Shown here piece by piece: positions 36,074 through 47,486 of a stretch of 64,000 nt of DNA; position 1 is the stretch's first letter; each line of letters starts with the position of its first letter. This stretch comes from Methylobacterium isbiliense (GTDB lineage: Bacteria > Pseudomonadota > Alphaproteobacteria > Rhizobiales > Beijerinckiaceae). The notes under the pieces are model-generated. The model searched no databases and was not told where the DNA came from. It saw only the letters and a list, made by a program, of their open reading frames with translations. The stretch covers positions 124,001 to 188,000 of the forward strand of contig NZ_BPQQ01000034.1 in NCBI RefSeq assembly GCF_022179325.1. Reading direction: 5' to 3'. The translations under genes and the position numbers were made by a program.

Positions 36074-36646
36074 GTGGCTCAGAACGGATCGGAATCGGGT
36101 TCCCTGCTCGGTGGCGTCGCCGGGCGCTACGCCTCGGCCCTGTTCGAGCTGGCCCGCGAGGAGCGCGCGGTCGATGCGGTCTCCCAGGGTCTCGACCGGT
36201 TCGACGCCCTGCTCGGCGAGAGCGACGATCTCCGGCGCCTCGTGAAGAGCCCCGTCTTCTCGGCCGAGGATCAGGTCAAGGCCATCGAGGCCGTGCTCGC
36301 CCGGGCCGGCATCCAGGGCCTGCCCGCCAACTTCATCCGTCTCGCGGCGGCCAACCGCCGCCTGTTCGTGCTGCCGGACATGATCCGGGCCTTCCGCAAG
36401 CTGGTGCGCGAATCCAAGGGCATCGTGCAGGCCGAGGTGCGCCTCGCCGAGACGCCCTCCGACGCCGTGCTGGAGGAGATCAAGGCGTCGCTGCGCGACG
36501 TCGCCCGCGCCGAGGTCGACGTCGACCTGCGCGTCGATCCCGCCCTGATCGGCGGCATCGTGGTCAAGCTCGGCAGCCGCATGGTCGACGCCTCGCTGCG
36601 CACCAAGCTCAACAGCATCCGCCTCGCGATGCGGGACGCCCGCTGA
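36074..36646 (+). CDS. atpH: ATP synthase F1 subunit delta
   Basis: A 190-residue delta subunit linking the F1 head to the F0 stator (OSCP equivalent). Motifs: GVAGRYASALFELAREERAVDAV at the start, FIRLAAANRRLFVLPDMIRAF in the middle, and the conserved end DPALIGGIVVKLGSRMVDASLRTKLNSIRLAM. The GTG at 36074 follows GAGAGA; the longer open frame upstream has no family likeness. It is the first gene of atpHAGDC; F0 genes are elsewhere, as is normal for Alphaproteobacteria. Confidence 0.97.
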   Translation: MAQNGSESGSLLGGVAGRYASALFELAREERAVDAVSQGLDRFDALLGESDDLRRLVKSPVFSAEDQVKAIEAVLARAGIQGLPANFIRLAAANRRLFVLPDMIRAFRKLVRESKGIVQAEVRLAETPSDAVLEEIKASLRDVARAEVDVDLRVDPALIGGIVVKLGSRMVDASLRTKLNSIRLAMRDAR

Positions 36647-36715
36647 CGGCCGCCGCAAGACGGCCCGCGACGCCCCGCCCCCGACACCGAAACCCGAACG
36701 AGAGAAGGTCCGACG

Positions 36716-38245
<1,530 letters not shown>

Positions 38246-38287
38246 GCCCGGCGCGAGCCTCACGCGGGACATCCCAAGGGACAGCCG

Positions 38288-39166
38288 ATGCCGAGTCTGA
38301 AGGACCTGCGCAACCGCATCGCTTCGGTGAAGGCGACGCAGAAGATCACCAAGGCGATGCAGATGGTCGCCGCGGCCAAGCTCCGTCGCGCGCAGAACGC
38401 GGCGGAGAACGCCCGGCCCTACGCCGAGCGCATGGCCGCCGTTCTCGGCAACCTCGCCAGCAACCTGACCGCCGGGGCGGAGACGCCCCGGCTCCTGTCG
38501 GGCACCGGCCAGGACCGGGTGCACCTGCTCCTCGTCTGCACCGCCGAGCGCGGCCTGTGCGGCGCGTTCAACTCCTCGATCGCGCGGCTTGCGCGCGATC
38601 ACGCCCGGCGCCTCCTCGCCGAGGGCAAGACCGTCAAGATCATCTGCGTCGGCAAGAAGGGCTACGACATCCTGCGCCGCGAGTTCCGCGAGCAGATCGT
38701 GGAGCTGATCGAGCTGCGCGGCGTGCGCCAGCTCGGCTTCGAGAACGCGGAAGGCATCGCCGAGAACCTGCTCCGCCGCTTCGAGGCGGGCGAGTTCGAC
38801 ATCGCGACGCTGTACTATTCGCGCTTCCGCTCGGTGATCGCGCAGATTCCCACCGCCCAGCAGATCATCCCGGCCGAGATCGTGCCGGCCGCCGAGGCCG
38901 TGCAGACCGACGCCGTCTACGATTACGAGCCGGGCGAGGGCGAGATCCTGGCCGCGCTCCTCCCGAAGAACCTCACCGTCCAGATCCTCCGCGCGCTCCT
39001 GGAGAACGCCGCCTCCGAGCAGGGCGCGCGCATGAGCGCCATGGACAGCGCCACGCGCAACGCCGGCGAGATGATCAAGAAGCAGACCTTGATCTACAAC
39101 CGGACCCGCCAGGCCATGATCACCAAGGAGCTGATCGAGATCATCTCCGGCGCCGAGGCGCTCTGA
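38288..39166 (+). CDS. atpG: ATP synthase F1 subunit gamma
   Basis: The 292-residue central-stalk subunit rotates inside the alpha3beta3 ring. The N-terminal helix [36 protein letters not shown] and the C-terminal helix [44 protein letters not shown] pattern are fully conserved. The [14 protein letters not shown] segment sits at the rotor foot. ATG 38288 lies 42 bases after atpA with an AAGGGA site. Confidence 0.98.
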   Translation: MPSLKDLRNRIASVKATQKITKAMQMVAAAKLRRAQNAAENARPYAERMAAVLGNLASNLTAGAETPRLLSGTGQDRVHLLLVCTAERGLCGAFNSSIARLARDHARRLLAEGKTVKIICVGKKGYDILRREFREQIVELIELRGVRQLGFENAEGIAENLLRRFEAGEFDIATLYYSRFRSVIAQIPTAQQIIPAEIVPAAEAVQTDAVYDYEPGEGEILAALLPKNLTVQILRALLENAASEQGARMSAMDSATRNAGEMIKKQTLIYNRTRQAMITKELIEIISGAEAL

Positions 39167-40648
<1,482 letters not shown>

Positions 40649-40725
40649 GGCCCGTCCACCCATCCTGACCGCGGGGCCGGCCGGCCCCGCGGGCTCACGT
40701 CCGCAACCGGGATCGATCCTTCGTC

Positions 40726-41127
40726 ATGGCCACCTTCCAGTTCGACCTCGTCGGCCCCGAGCGGGTTCTCTACTCGGGTCCGGTCGATGCCGTGCAGCTC
40801 CCGGGCTCCGAGGGCGAGATGACGGTGCTGCCCGGCCACGCCCCGGTGCTCACCACGCTCAAGACCGGCGTGCTGGTCATCACCGAGGGGCCCCAGCACG
40901 GCAAGCGCGTGCTGGTGCGCGGCGGCTTCGCGGAGATCAACGCCACCGCCCTCACGGTGATCGCCGAGCGCGCGAGCCCGATCGAGGAGCTGACGCCCGA
41001 GATCATCGACCGCGAGATCCAGGCGGCCGAGACGCTGCGCGACGCCACCGACGACCTCGACAAGCGCCAGGAGATCGAGGCCTCGATCGCCCAGCTGCGC
41101 GAGTCGAAGGAAGCGCTGAAGTTCTGA
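40726..41127 (+). CDS. atpC: ATP synthase F1 subunit epsilon
   Basis: The 133-residue central-stalk subunit. The N-terminal beta sandwich (FQFDLVGPERVLYSGPVDAVQLPGSEGEMTVLPGHAPVLTTLKTG) is classic. The C-terminal helices are longer than in some species (LTPEIIDREIQAAETLRDATDDLDKRQEIEASIAQLRESKEALKF) and may act as the inhibitory arm. It is the last gene of the operon; a Rho-independent terminator follows 43 bases later. Confidence 0.97.
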   Translation: MATFQFDLVGPERVLYSGPVDAVQLPGSEGEMTVLPGHAPVLTTLKTGVLVITEGPQHGKRVLVRGGFAEINATALTVIAERASPIEELTPEIIDREIQAAETLRDATDDLDKRQEIEASIAQLRESKEALKF

Positions 41128-41169
41128 CGGACCGCCCGGCCCCCCGGACGGCGGGCGGCGCACGCGACG

Positions 41170-41203
41170 ACCCCTCTCCCGCTCCCGGGACGAGGGGTTT
41201 TTT
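41170..41203 (+). terminator. Rho-independent terminator of the atp operon
   Basis: ACCCCTC (41170-41176) pairs with GAGGGGT (41192-41198), extended by TCCC/GGGA inside, with one bulged C and a six-base loop; six T residues follow (41198-41203). It ends the atp transcript before the convergent LysR gene. Confidence 0.85.
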
Positions 41204-41213
41204 CGTGGGTTCT

Positions 41214-42170
41214 TCAGGCCGCCGCGGTCTGACCGCTCGGCGCGCCCGGCGGCCGCAGCGGCAGCGTCGGCAGCCAGGACGCCCCCTCCTTGACGACGTA
41301 GTCCCAGAACGAGCGCGCCGCCGGCGACAGCACCTTGTCGGCCCGGCGGACCACGAACCACTCGCGGCGGATCGGCAGGCCCTCGACATCGAGGAGCACG
41401 AGGCGGCGGCTCGCCACCTCGGCCGCGACGGTGTGGCCGGAGATCAGCGCCACGCCGAGGCCCGCCATCACGGTCTGCTTGATGGTCTCGTTCGAGCCGC
41501 TGTCGATGCCGAGCCGCGCCCGCTTGATCATCACGCCGGTCATGAACTCCTCGAACACCGTGCGGGTGCCCGAGCCGTATTCCCGCACCAGGAACGGCTC
41601 CTCGGCGAGCTCGCGCTTGGTCAGCCCGACCCGCCCGGCGAAGCGGTGGCCGGGCGCGGCGATCACTACCAGCGGATGGGGACCGAACGCCGCGGCGGAG
41701 ATGGGGAAGTCCCGCGGCGGGCGGCCCATGATCGCCAGATCGACCTTGTAGTCGCGGACCGCTTCGAGCGTGGCGCCGCGGTTGCCCACCACGAGGTCGA
41801 TCTCGACCGACGGGTGGGCGTGCACGAAGCCGCTGATGATCTGCGGCGCGAAGTACTTCGCGGTGGACACGACGCCGATCGACACGCGCCCGCCGCTGCC
41901 GCCCCGCAGGGCCTTGAGGCGCTCCGAACAGGTCTCCAGCACCGTGTTGATGCTGTCGATCGCCCACAGCATCTCGCGCCCGGCATCCGTGGGCTTCAGC
42001 CCCGCGCTGGTGCGGTCGAACAGCAGCAGGCCGGCCTCGTCCTCCAGGGCCTTGATGCGTGCGGTGAGCGCCGCCGGCGTCACGTTCAGCTCCTGGGCCG
42101 CCCGGGTCATCGTGCCGAGCCGCGCGATGGAGGCCACCGCCTGGAGCTGCTTGAGCGAGAGGTTCCGCAT
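41214..42170 (-). CDS. LysR-family regulator, CbbR/QscR type
   Basis: A 318-residue LysR protein. The N-terminal winged HTH is LSLKQLQAVASIARLGTMTRAAQELNVTPAALTARIKALEDEAG, followed by LFDRTSAGLKPTDAGRE, a helix linker, and two-lobed effector domains with VSIGVVSTAKYFAPQIISGF, PLVVIAAPGHRFAG, EYGSGTRTVFEEF and VMAGLGVALISGHTV. These fit CbbR of Calvin-cycle operons and its methylotroph relative QscR. Start ATG 42170 has AGGA four bases before it; two upstream ATGs (42194, 42200) are possible. It is divergent from the FBPase-like and phosphoribulokinase genes, the classic CbbR layout. Known effectors of this group are ribulose bisphosphate and related metabolites. Confidence 0.9.
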   Translation of the reverse strand: MRNLSLKQLQAVASIARLGTMTRAAQELNVTPAALTARIKALEDEAGLLLFDRTSAGLKPTDAGREMLWAIDSINTVLETCSERLKALRGGSGGRVSIGVVSTAKYFAPQIISGFVHAHPSVEIDLVVGNRGATLEAVRDYKVDLAIMGRPPRDFPISAAAFGPHPLVVIAAPGHRFAGRVGLTKRELAEEPFLVREYGSGTRTVFEEFMTGVMIKRARLGIDSGSNETIKQTVMAGLGVALISGHTVAAEVASRRLVLLDVEGLPIRREWFVVRRADKVLSPAARSFWDYVVKEGASWLPTLPLRPPGAPSGQTAAA

Positions 42171-42199
42171 CGCATCCTGCCACGTTCCCCGCATGCTCA

Positions 42200-42260
42200 T
42201 TTTTTCTGAATGGGCACGCAAGTTTTTTCAGATTTGCCCAATGGATGATTGCAACGCATA
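42200..42260. promoter_or_regulatory. AT-rich divergent control region between LysR and FBPase-like genes
   Basis: This AT-rich patch has two direct repeats, T6-CTGA (42200-42209) and T6-CAGA (42223-42232), 23 bases apart, and an inverted pair TGGGCA (42211-42216) and TGCCCA (42235-42240). LysR tetramers usually cover such ~60-base regions. No perfect T-N11-A palindrome could be singled out, so the exact box is uncertain. Confidence 0.4.
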
Positions 42261-42360
42261 GTCGCGTCAAGATGACCTCAGGGGCGGTTCGTCACGGCGA
42301 GCCGCGCCTCGTCGCGGGCGCGATCCAGCATCGCCGGAAACGCAAAAAAGGGACGGCGCG

Positions 42361-43341
42361 ATGATGGTCGGCTCTCGCCTCGCCGCCTGCCTCGGGGGGG
42401 ACGAGGCCGATCGCGCGGTGGCGGGCGTCGTCGCGGCGCTCGGCAAGGCCGCCGCCGAGACGGCGGCGCTGCTGGCGCGCGGCGCACCCGACGAGGCCGG
42501 GACCGCTCCAGACCTCGCCGCGCAGGTCGCGGACGGCTTCGTGCGGGTGCTCCGCGAGGCTCCGGTGGCCGTGGTGGCGCAGCGCGGCGAAGCCCCGGGG
42601 ACGCTCGATCCGTCGGCGCCCGTCGCCGTCGCCCTCTCGGCCCTCGACGGCCTCGCGAATCTCGCGGGCAACATGCCGGCGGGCACCCTCGTCTCGCTGC
42701 GTCCGGCCGGTCCCGACGCGTTCGGGCGCCCCGGGCGCGCCCAGCTCGCGGCGGGCGTCATCACCTACGGCCCCCGCACCGACTTCGCGCTCGCGCTCGG
42801 CAGCTGCACGCGGATCTTCACCCTCGACCCCGCCGGGCGCGAGTTCCGGCTCAGCCGCGACGCGGTGACGATCCCGGCGACCAGCCCCCTCTACGCGGTC
42901 GACGCCGCCCAGGCGCGCTTCTGGGATGCGCCGATGCGGGCCTTCGTGGACGATTGCCTGCGCGGGGCGGAGGGGCCGCGCGGGCAGGATTTCGCGATGA
43001 GCTGGTGCGCCTCGCTGGCGGCCGGCGCGCAGCGCGTGCTCGCCCGCGGCGGCGTCCATCTCAGCCCGGGCGAGACCCGGCGCGGCGGGGCGAACGGCCC
43101 GACCCGGCTGGTGCACGAGGCGCAGGCGGTCGCGCTGGTGGTGGAGGCCGCGGGCGGCGCCGCGACGGACGGGCGCGACGCCGCGATCCTCGACCTGCCG
43201 GTCCTCGACCTGCACCAGTGCACGCCGTTCGTGTTCGGCTCGGCCGAGGAGGTGGCCTGCGTCGGCAAGTACCACGACGGGCGGCGCCACAGCGCGGCGC
43301 GCTCGCCGCTCTTCGGCCAGCGGGGGTTGCTGCGGGCCTGA
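42361..43341 (+). CDS. class I fructose-1,6-bisphosphatase-like protein with altered active site
   Basis: A 326-residue protein that aligns along its whole length with CbbF-type class I FBPases: AGVITYGPRTDFALALG, AVDAAQARFWDAPMRAFVDDCLRGAEGPRG, ASLAAGAQRVLARGGVHLSPGE, EAAGGAATDG and HQCTPFVFGSAEEVA. The catalytic metal loop, DPLDGSSNID in active enzymes, reads SALDGLANLA at 93-102, so the first metal Asp and both serines are lost; only Asp96 remains. The acidic EE pair upstream (usually SEEE) is AQRGE. Glu253 is kept. It may be inactive or regulatory. It starts at ATG 42361 and is followed, 102 bases later, by phosphoribulokinase. Confidence 0.82.
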   Translation: MMVGSRLAACLGGDEADRAVAGVVAALGKAAAETAALLARGAPDEAGTAPDLAAQVADGFVRVLREAPVAVVAQRGEAPGTLDPSAPVAVALSALDGLANLAGNMPAGTLVSLRPAGPDAFGRPGRAQLAAGVITYGPRTDFALALGSCTRIFTLDPAGREFRLSRDAVTIPATSPLYAVDAAQARFWDAPMRAFVDDCLRGAEGPRGQDFAMSWCASLAAGAQRVLARGGVHLSPGETRRGGANGPTRLVHEAQAVALVVEAAGGAATDGRDAAILDLPVLDLHQCTPFVFGSAEEVACVGKYHDGRRHSAARSPLFGQRGLLRA

Positions 43342-43443
43342 CGCCCCGGTCCCGGCGCTTTTGGGCCTTTGGGCTGGTCGCCTTTTGCGCCGCGGCGCGG
43401 CATCCATGAGGCCAGGATCAGCAGTCACGGAACCGGCCGCGCG

Positions 43444-44304
43444 ATGTCCGCCCTCCACCCGATCATCTCGGTGACGGGCTCCTCGGGAGCCGGCACCACC
43501 TCGGTGCGCAACACCTTCGAGCAGATCTTCCGCCGCGAGAGCGTGACGGCGGTCTACATCGAGGGCGACGCGTTCCACGCCCTCGACCGCGCCGCGATGC
43601 GCAAGGCCATGGCGGCGGAGCCGACGCTGAGCCATTTCGGCGAGCGGGCGAATCTTCTGCCGGAGCTGGAGGCGGTCTTCCGCACCTACGCCGAATCGGG
43701 CTGCGGCCGGACCCGGCACTACATCCACGACCGCAACGACGCCGAGCGCTGGGGCGGCGCCCCCGGCACCTTCTCGGCCTGGGAGGACTTCCCCGAGGGC
43801 TCCGACCTGCTGTTCTACGAGGGCCTGCACGGCGCGCTCGCCAACGAGCGCATCAACATCGCGCAATACGCCGACCTCAAGATCGGCGTCGTGCCGGTGA
43901 TCAACCTCGAATGGATCCAGAAGCTGCACCGGGACCGGGCGACGCGGGGCTACTCCACCGAGGCCGTGACCGACGTGATCCTGCGCCGCATGCCCGACTA
44001 CGTGACCACCATCTGCCCGCAATTCACCAACACGGACATCAACTTCCAGCGCATTCCGACGGTCGACACCTCGAATCCCTTCATCGCCCGCTGGATCCCC
44101 ACCGCGGACGAATCGATGGTGGTGATCCGCTTCCGCGACCCGAAGGGAATCGACTTCCCCTACCTGATCTCGATGATCGCCGGCAGCTTCATGTCCCGGG
44201 CCAATTCCGTGGTCATCCCGGGCGGCAAGCTCGATCTGGCGATGCAGCTCATCCTGACCCCGATGATCCTGCAGCTGGTGGAGCGCCGGCGCCGGCTGCT
44301 GTGA
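43444..44304 (+). CDS. cbbP: phosphoribulokinase
   Basis: A 286-residue class I (bacterial octameric) phosphoribulokinase. P-loop SVTGSSGAGTTSVRNTFEQIF (12-20 core), EGDAFH, the LLPELEAVFRTYAESG...HDRNDAERWGG..GTFSAWEDF region, DLLFYEGLHGALA, and IQKLHRDRATRGYSTEAVTDVILRRMPDYV are all conserved. It phosphorylates ribulose 5-phosphate to ribulose 1,5-bisphosphate. ATG 43444 is chosen; the 25 codons of open frame before it are unconserved. No RuBisCO gene is present in this window, which matters because in methylotrophs its product can serve as a signal to the LysR regulator. Confidence 0.96.
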   Translation: MSALHPIISVTGSSGAGTTSVRNTFEQIFRRESVTAVYIEGDAFHALDRAAMRKAMAAEPTLSHFGERANLLPELEAVFRTYAESGCGRTRHYIHDRNDAERWGGAPGTFSAWEDFPEGSDLLFYEGLHGALANERINIAQYADLKIGVVPVINLEWIQKLHRDRATRGYSTEAVTDVILRRMPDYVTTICPQFTNTDINFQRIPTVDTSNPFIARWIPTADESMVVIRFRDPKGIDFPYLISMIAGSFMSRANSVVIPGGKLDLAMQLILTPMILQLVERRRRLL

Positions 44305-44418
44305 GGCCCGGGCGGGCAACCATTTCGTGATCGCGGCGTGAGGGATGCGCTGCGTTGCCGGCTCCCCTTACGGCCGCGGCCGCGTTATAGACCAAGGTCC
44401 GAACCGGAAGCCTCTCTC

Positions 44419-45192
44419 GTGCTCAAGGCCTTGATCTTCGACGTGGACGGCACGCTCGCCGAGACGGAGCCCGTCCATCGCACGGCCTTCAACGCCGCTT
44501 TCGCGCAGGCCGGGCTGACGTGGTCGTGGGACGAGGCCCTCTACGGCGACCTCCTGCAGGTCACGGGCGGGCGCGAGCGGCTGCTGCACTATCTCGCGCA
44601 GCACCGCCGGCCCGAGGAGGCGGCGCGCCTCGCCCCGCGCGTGCCCGAGATCTACGCCGCCAAGACCCGCGCCTACGTCTCGCTCCTCGCCTCGGACCGG
44701 CTCGCGCCGCGCCCCGGCGTGCTGCGCCTGATCGCGGAGGCCCGGGCGGCGGGCCTGCGGCTGGCCATCGCCACCACCAGCCATCCCGACAACGTGGCGG
44801 CCCTCCTCGACCGCCTCGTGCCGGAGGGCGGCTTCGACGTGGTCGCGGCGGGCGACGCGGTGGCGGAGAAGAAGCCCGCCCCGGCCGTCTACGCGCTCGC
44901 CCTCGACCGGCTCGGGGTCGCGGCCGGCGAGGCGGTGGCGTTCGAGGATTCGCAGAACGGCATCCGGTCGGCCCGCGGCGCGGGCCTGAGCGTCGTGGCG
45001 ACGCCGAGCCGGGCGCTGCCGCACGACGATCTCGCCGAGGCGCAGGCGGTGGTCTCCGATCTCGGCGAGCCGGAGGCGCCCCATCGGCTGATCGCGGGCG
45101 AGCCCTGGCCGGGCGGACACGTCTCCCTGCCGGCGCTGCGGGACTGGCACGCCCGGCAGGCGGCCGCTTGTCCTGCCGTCGGGATGGCGTAA
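44419..45192 (+). CDS. cbbY: CbbY-type HAD phosphatase
   Basis: A 257-residue haloacid-dehalogenase phosphatase. The nucleophile motif is ALIFDVDGTLAETEPVHRTAFNAAF (Asp8, Asp10), then the cap region LTWSWDEALYGDLLQVTGGRERLLHYL typical of CbbY, motif II IATTSHPDN, Lys in EKKPAPAVYALAL and the acidic motif FEDSQNGIRSARGAG. In phototrophs CbbY removes xylulose 1,5-bisphosphate, an inhibitor formed by RuBisCO misfire. GTG 44419 has GGAAG upstream. It lies downstream of phosphoribulokinase in the same direction and probably shares its regulation. Confidence 0.9.
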   Translation: MLKALIFDVDGTLAETEPVHRTAFNAAFAQAGLTWSWDEALYGDLLQVTGGRERLLHYLAQHRRPEEAARLAPRVPEIYAAKTRAYVSLLASDRLAPRPGVLRLIAEARAAGLRLAIATTSHPDNVAALLDRLVPEGGFDVVAAGDAVAEKKPAPAVYALALDRLGVAAGEAVAFEDSQNGIRSARGAGLSVVATPSRALPHDDLAEAQAVVSDLGEPEAPHRLIAGEPWPGGHVSLPALRDWHARQAAACPAVGMA

Positions 45193-45247
45193 GGTTCATG
45201 ACGGACCGTCTGGTGCGGGACGCATCGGTGCCGCGGGTGCCCTGACG

Positions 45248-46426
45248 ATGTCGAGCGAGGTGCCGAACCGGGACCCGGCGGAGGCCGGGCGGGCGGAACT
45301 GCCCTATCGCCTCCGGCAGCAGGGGCTGCTCGGGGCGTTCGCCCGTCTGGCGCTGCAGAGCCGCGACCTCGACGGCCTGCTCCAGCGCGCGGCCGAGGTC
45401 TGCGCCGAGGGCCTCGGCGCCCCGTGCAGCCAGATCCTCGAATACCGCCCGCAGGAGCACAGCTTCCTGGTCCGCGCCGCCGCCGGCTGGCCCGAGGGCA
45501 CGGTGGGCAGCGCCTACCCGGCCGGCGACGAGGCGGCACCGGCCGCCTACGCCTTCCGCACCGGGGCGGGCGTGCTGGCCAACATGCTGTCCGATTCGCC
45601 CCGCTTCCGCCTGCCCGATCCCTTCGCGCAGGCCGGCATCCGCCACGCGGTCAACGTGCCGATCGTGCTCGGCGAGGAGGGCCGCCGGGCCTACGGGGTG
45701 CTGGAGGTCTGCGGGCGCACCGATCCCGGCTTCGACCGGGCCGACCAGGATTTCCTCGCCGGCATGGCGGCGCTGATCGGCCTTGCGGTCGAGCGCCAGT
45801 TCGGCGAGCAGCGCCTGCGGGACGCGCTCGACCATCAGGCGCTGCTCGCCCGCGAGATGAGCCACCGGGTGAAGAACAGCCTCGGGGTGGTGGCGGGCCT
45901 CCTGCGCCTCCAGTCCCGCGACGCCCATTCCCACGAGGTGCGCTACGCCCTGGAGGATGCGGGCGCGCGCATCGCCACCGTGGCGCAGGTCCACGATCAT
46001 CTCTGGCGCGGGCTGCACGTCAGCACCGTCGAGGTCTCGGATTTCGTGCGCGAACTCGTGAGCAAGCTGCAGGAGGCCGCCCCCGGGCACGCCCTGCACT
46101 GCGAGGCGGATGCCCGGGTGATCGCGGCCGATCAGGCGATCCCGATCGGCCTCATGGTGAACGAACTCGTCACCAACGCGGTGAAGTACGCCTACCCGGC
46201 GGGCACCGGCCCGGTGCGGGTCGCCGTGGCGGTGCGCGGCGACCGCCTGCGCGTCGACGTCTCGGACGAGGGCATCGGCCTGCCGCCGGACTTCGACGTC
46301 CATGCCCGCCAGCGCAGCCTCGGGCTCAAGATCATCAACAACCTCACCCGCCAGCTCGACGGGCGGCTCTTCGCGGAGGCGAACAACCCGGGCGCGCGGT
46401 TCGTGCTGGAGATGCCGCTGGGCTGA
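45248..46426 (+). CDS. GAF-domain HWE/HisKA_2-type histidine kinase
   Basis: A 392-residue soluble kinase. A GAF domain spans ~30-185 (LLQRAAEVCAEGLGAPCSQILEYRPQEHSFLVRAAAGWPEG to VLEVCGRTDPGF). The phosphoacceptor is His206 in LAREMSHRVKNSLGVVAGLLRLQSRDAHS, the HisKA_2 pattern shared with HWE kinases. The ATP domain has NELVTNAVKYAYPAG, VSDEGIGLPPDFD and LGLKIINNLTRQLDG. Such kinases often act in the PhyR/EcfG stress network. It has ATG 45248, 55 bases after CbbY. No response regulator is adjacent. Confidence 0.9.
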   Translation: MSSEVPNRDPAEAGRAELPYRLRQQGLLGAFARLALQSRDLDGLLQRAAEVCAEGLGAPCSQILEYRPQEHSFLVRAAAGWPEGTVGSAYPAGDEAAPAAYAFRTGAGVLANMLSDSPRFRLPDPFAQAGIRHAVNVPIVLGEEGRRAYGVLEVCGRTDPGFDRADQDFLAGMAALIGLAVERQFGEQRLRDALDHQALLAREMSHRVKNSLGVVAGLLRLQSRDAHSHEVRYALEDAGARIATVAQVHDHLWRGLHVSTVEVSDFVRELVSKLQEAAPGHALHCEADARVIAADQAIPIGLMVNELVTNAVKYAYPAGTGPVRVAVAVRGDRLRVDVSDEGIGLPPDFDVHARQRSLGLKIINNLTRQLDGRLFAEANNPGARFVLEMPLG

Positions 46427-46526
46427 GACTGCCTCAGAGACGGGCAGCCTGCCCGCCAATATGTCTATACAACATCGCCCGCCGCCGCTACGAAAGGGCG
46501 ATCCGGAACAGGGGCGGGGACGCGTG

Positions 46527-47483
46527 ATGAGAGCGGCTGCGATCGGTGTGTGCCTCGCCACGGCGCTGGCAGCGACGGGCTTCGTGCAGGGGGCTGCGGC
46601 GCAGGAGACCAAGCTCACCATCGGCATGAGCGGCTGGACCGGCTTCGCGCCGCTGACCCTGGCGCGTGAGGCCGGAATCTTCCAGAAGAACGGCCTCGAC
46701 GTCACCATCAAGAAGATCCCGCAGGCGAGCCGCCACCTCGCGATCCGCTCGGGCGACGTGCAATGCGCCGCCACCACGGTGGAGACCTGGGTGGTGTGGA
46801 ACGCCAACGGCGTGCCGACGAAGCAGATCTTCCAGCTCGACAAGTCCTACGGCGCCGACGGCATGGCCGTGCGCAACGACGTGGCGGCGATCAAGGATCT
46901 CAAGGGCAAGACCGTCGCGGCCTCGGTGCCGGGCACCGCGCCCTATTTCACGCTGGCCTGGATGCTCAAGCAGAACGGCCTCTCGCTCAAGGACGTGAAG
47001 GTCGTCAACCTCGAACCCGGCCCCGCCGCGCAGGCCTTCATCGCCGGCCAGAACGACGCCGCGATGACCTACGAGCCCTACCTCTCCTCGGTCCGCGCCG
47101 CGCCCCAGGCCGGCAAGATCATCGCCACCACCCTCGACTACCCGATGATCATGGACACGTTCGGCTGCACGCCCGAGTTCCTGGCCCAGAACCCGAAGGC
47201 CGGCAAGGCCCTGGCCGACAGCTACTTCGAGGCTCTCGACCTCATCGCCAAGGACCAGGCCAAGTCCTTCGAGATCATGGGTGCCGACGTCAAGCAGACG
47301 GGCGAGGCGTTCGGCAACTCCGCCAAGTTCCTGCGCTGGCAGGACCGCGCCGCCAACAAGGCGTTCTTCTCCGGCGAGATCCAGAAGTTCTCGGCCGAGG
47401 CGGCCGACCTGCTGCTCGAGATCGGGGTGATCAAGCAGAAGCCGGAGATCGACAGCCTGTTCGACAGCCGCTACGTGCAGTAG
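46527..47483 (+). CDS. ABC transporter substrate-binding protein, SsuA/NMT1-like (second system)
   Basis: A 318-residue periplasmic protein with a signal peptide (MRAAAIGVCLATALAATGFVQGAAA). The NMT1/SsuA fold begins KLTIGMSGWTGFAPLTLAREAGIFQKNGLDVTIKKIP; VQCAATTVETWVVWNANGV, IKDLKGKTVAASVPGTAPYFTLAWML and PGPAAQAFIAGQNDAAMTYEPYLSS follow. ATG 46527 is used. The 100-base leader has TGT-CTAT-ACA at 46462-46471 as a possible operator/-10. It differs clearly from the binding protein at 6997, so the two importers serve different ligands. Nitrate, sulfonate or thiamine precursors are all possible. Confidence 0.9.
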   Translation: MRAAAIGVCLATALAATGFVQGAAAQETKLTIGMSGWTGFAPLTLAREAGIFQKNGLDVTIKKIPQASRHLAIRSGDVQCAATTVETWVVWNANGVPTKQIFQLDKSYGADGMAVRNDVAAIKDLKGKTVAASVPGTAPYFTLAWMLKQNGLSLKDVKVVNLEPGPAAQAFIAGQNDAAMTYEPYLSSVRAAPQAGKIIATTLDYPMIMDTFGCTPEFLAQNPKAGKALADSYFEALDLIAKDQAKSFEIMGADVKQTGEAFGNSAKFLRWQDRAANKAFFSGEIQKFSAEAADLLLEIGVIKQKPEIDSLFDSRYVQ

Positions 47484-47486
47484 CCC

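Noticed and set aside
42361-45192. A functional Calvin cycle operon
   Set aside because: No RuBisCO, transketolase or aldolase gene is present and the FBPase-like protein has lost active-site residues, so the window alone does not support carbon fixation.
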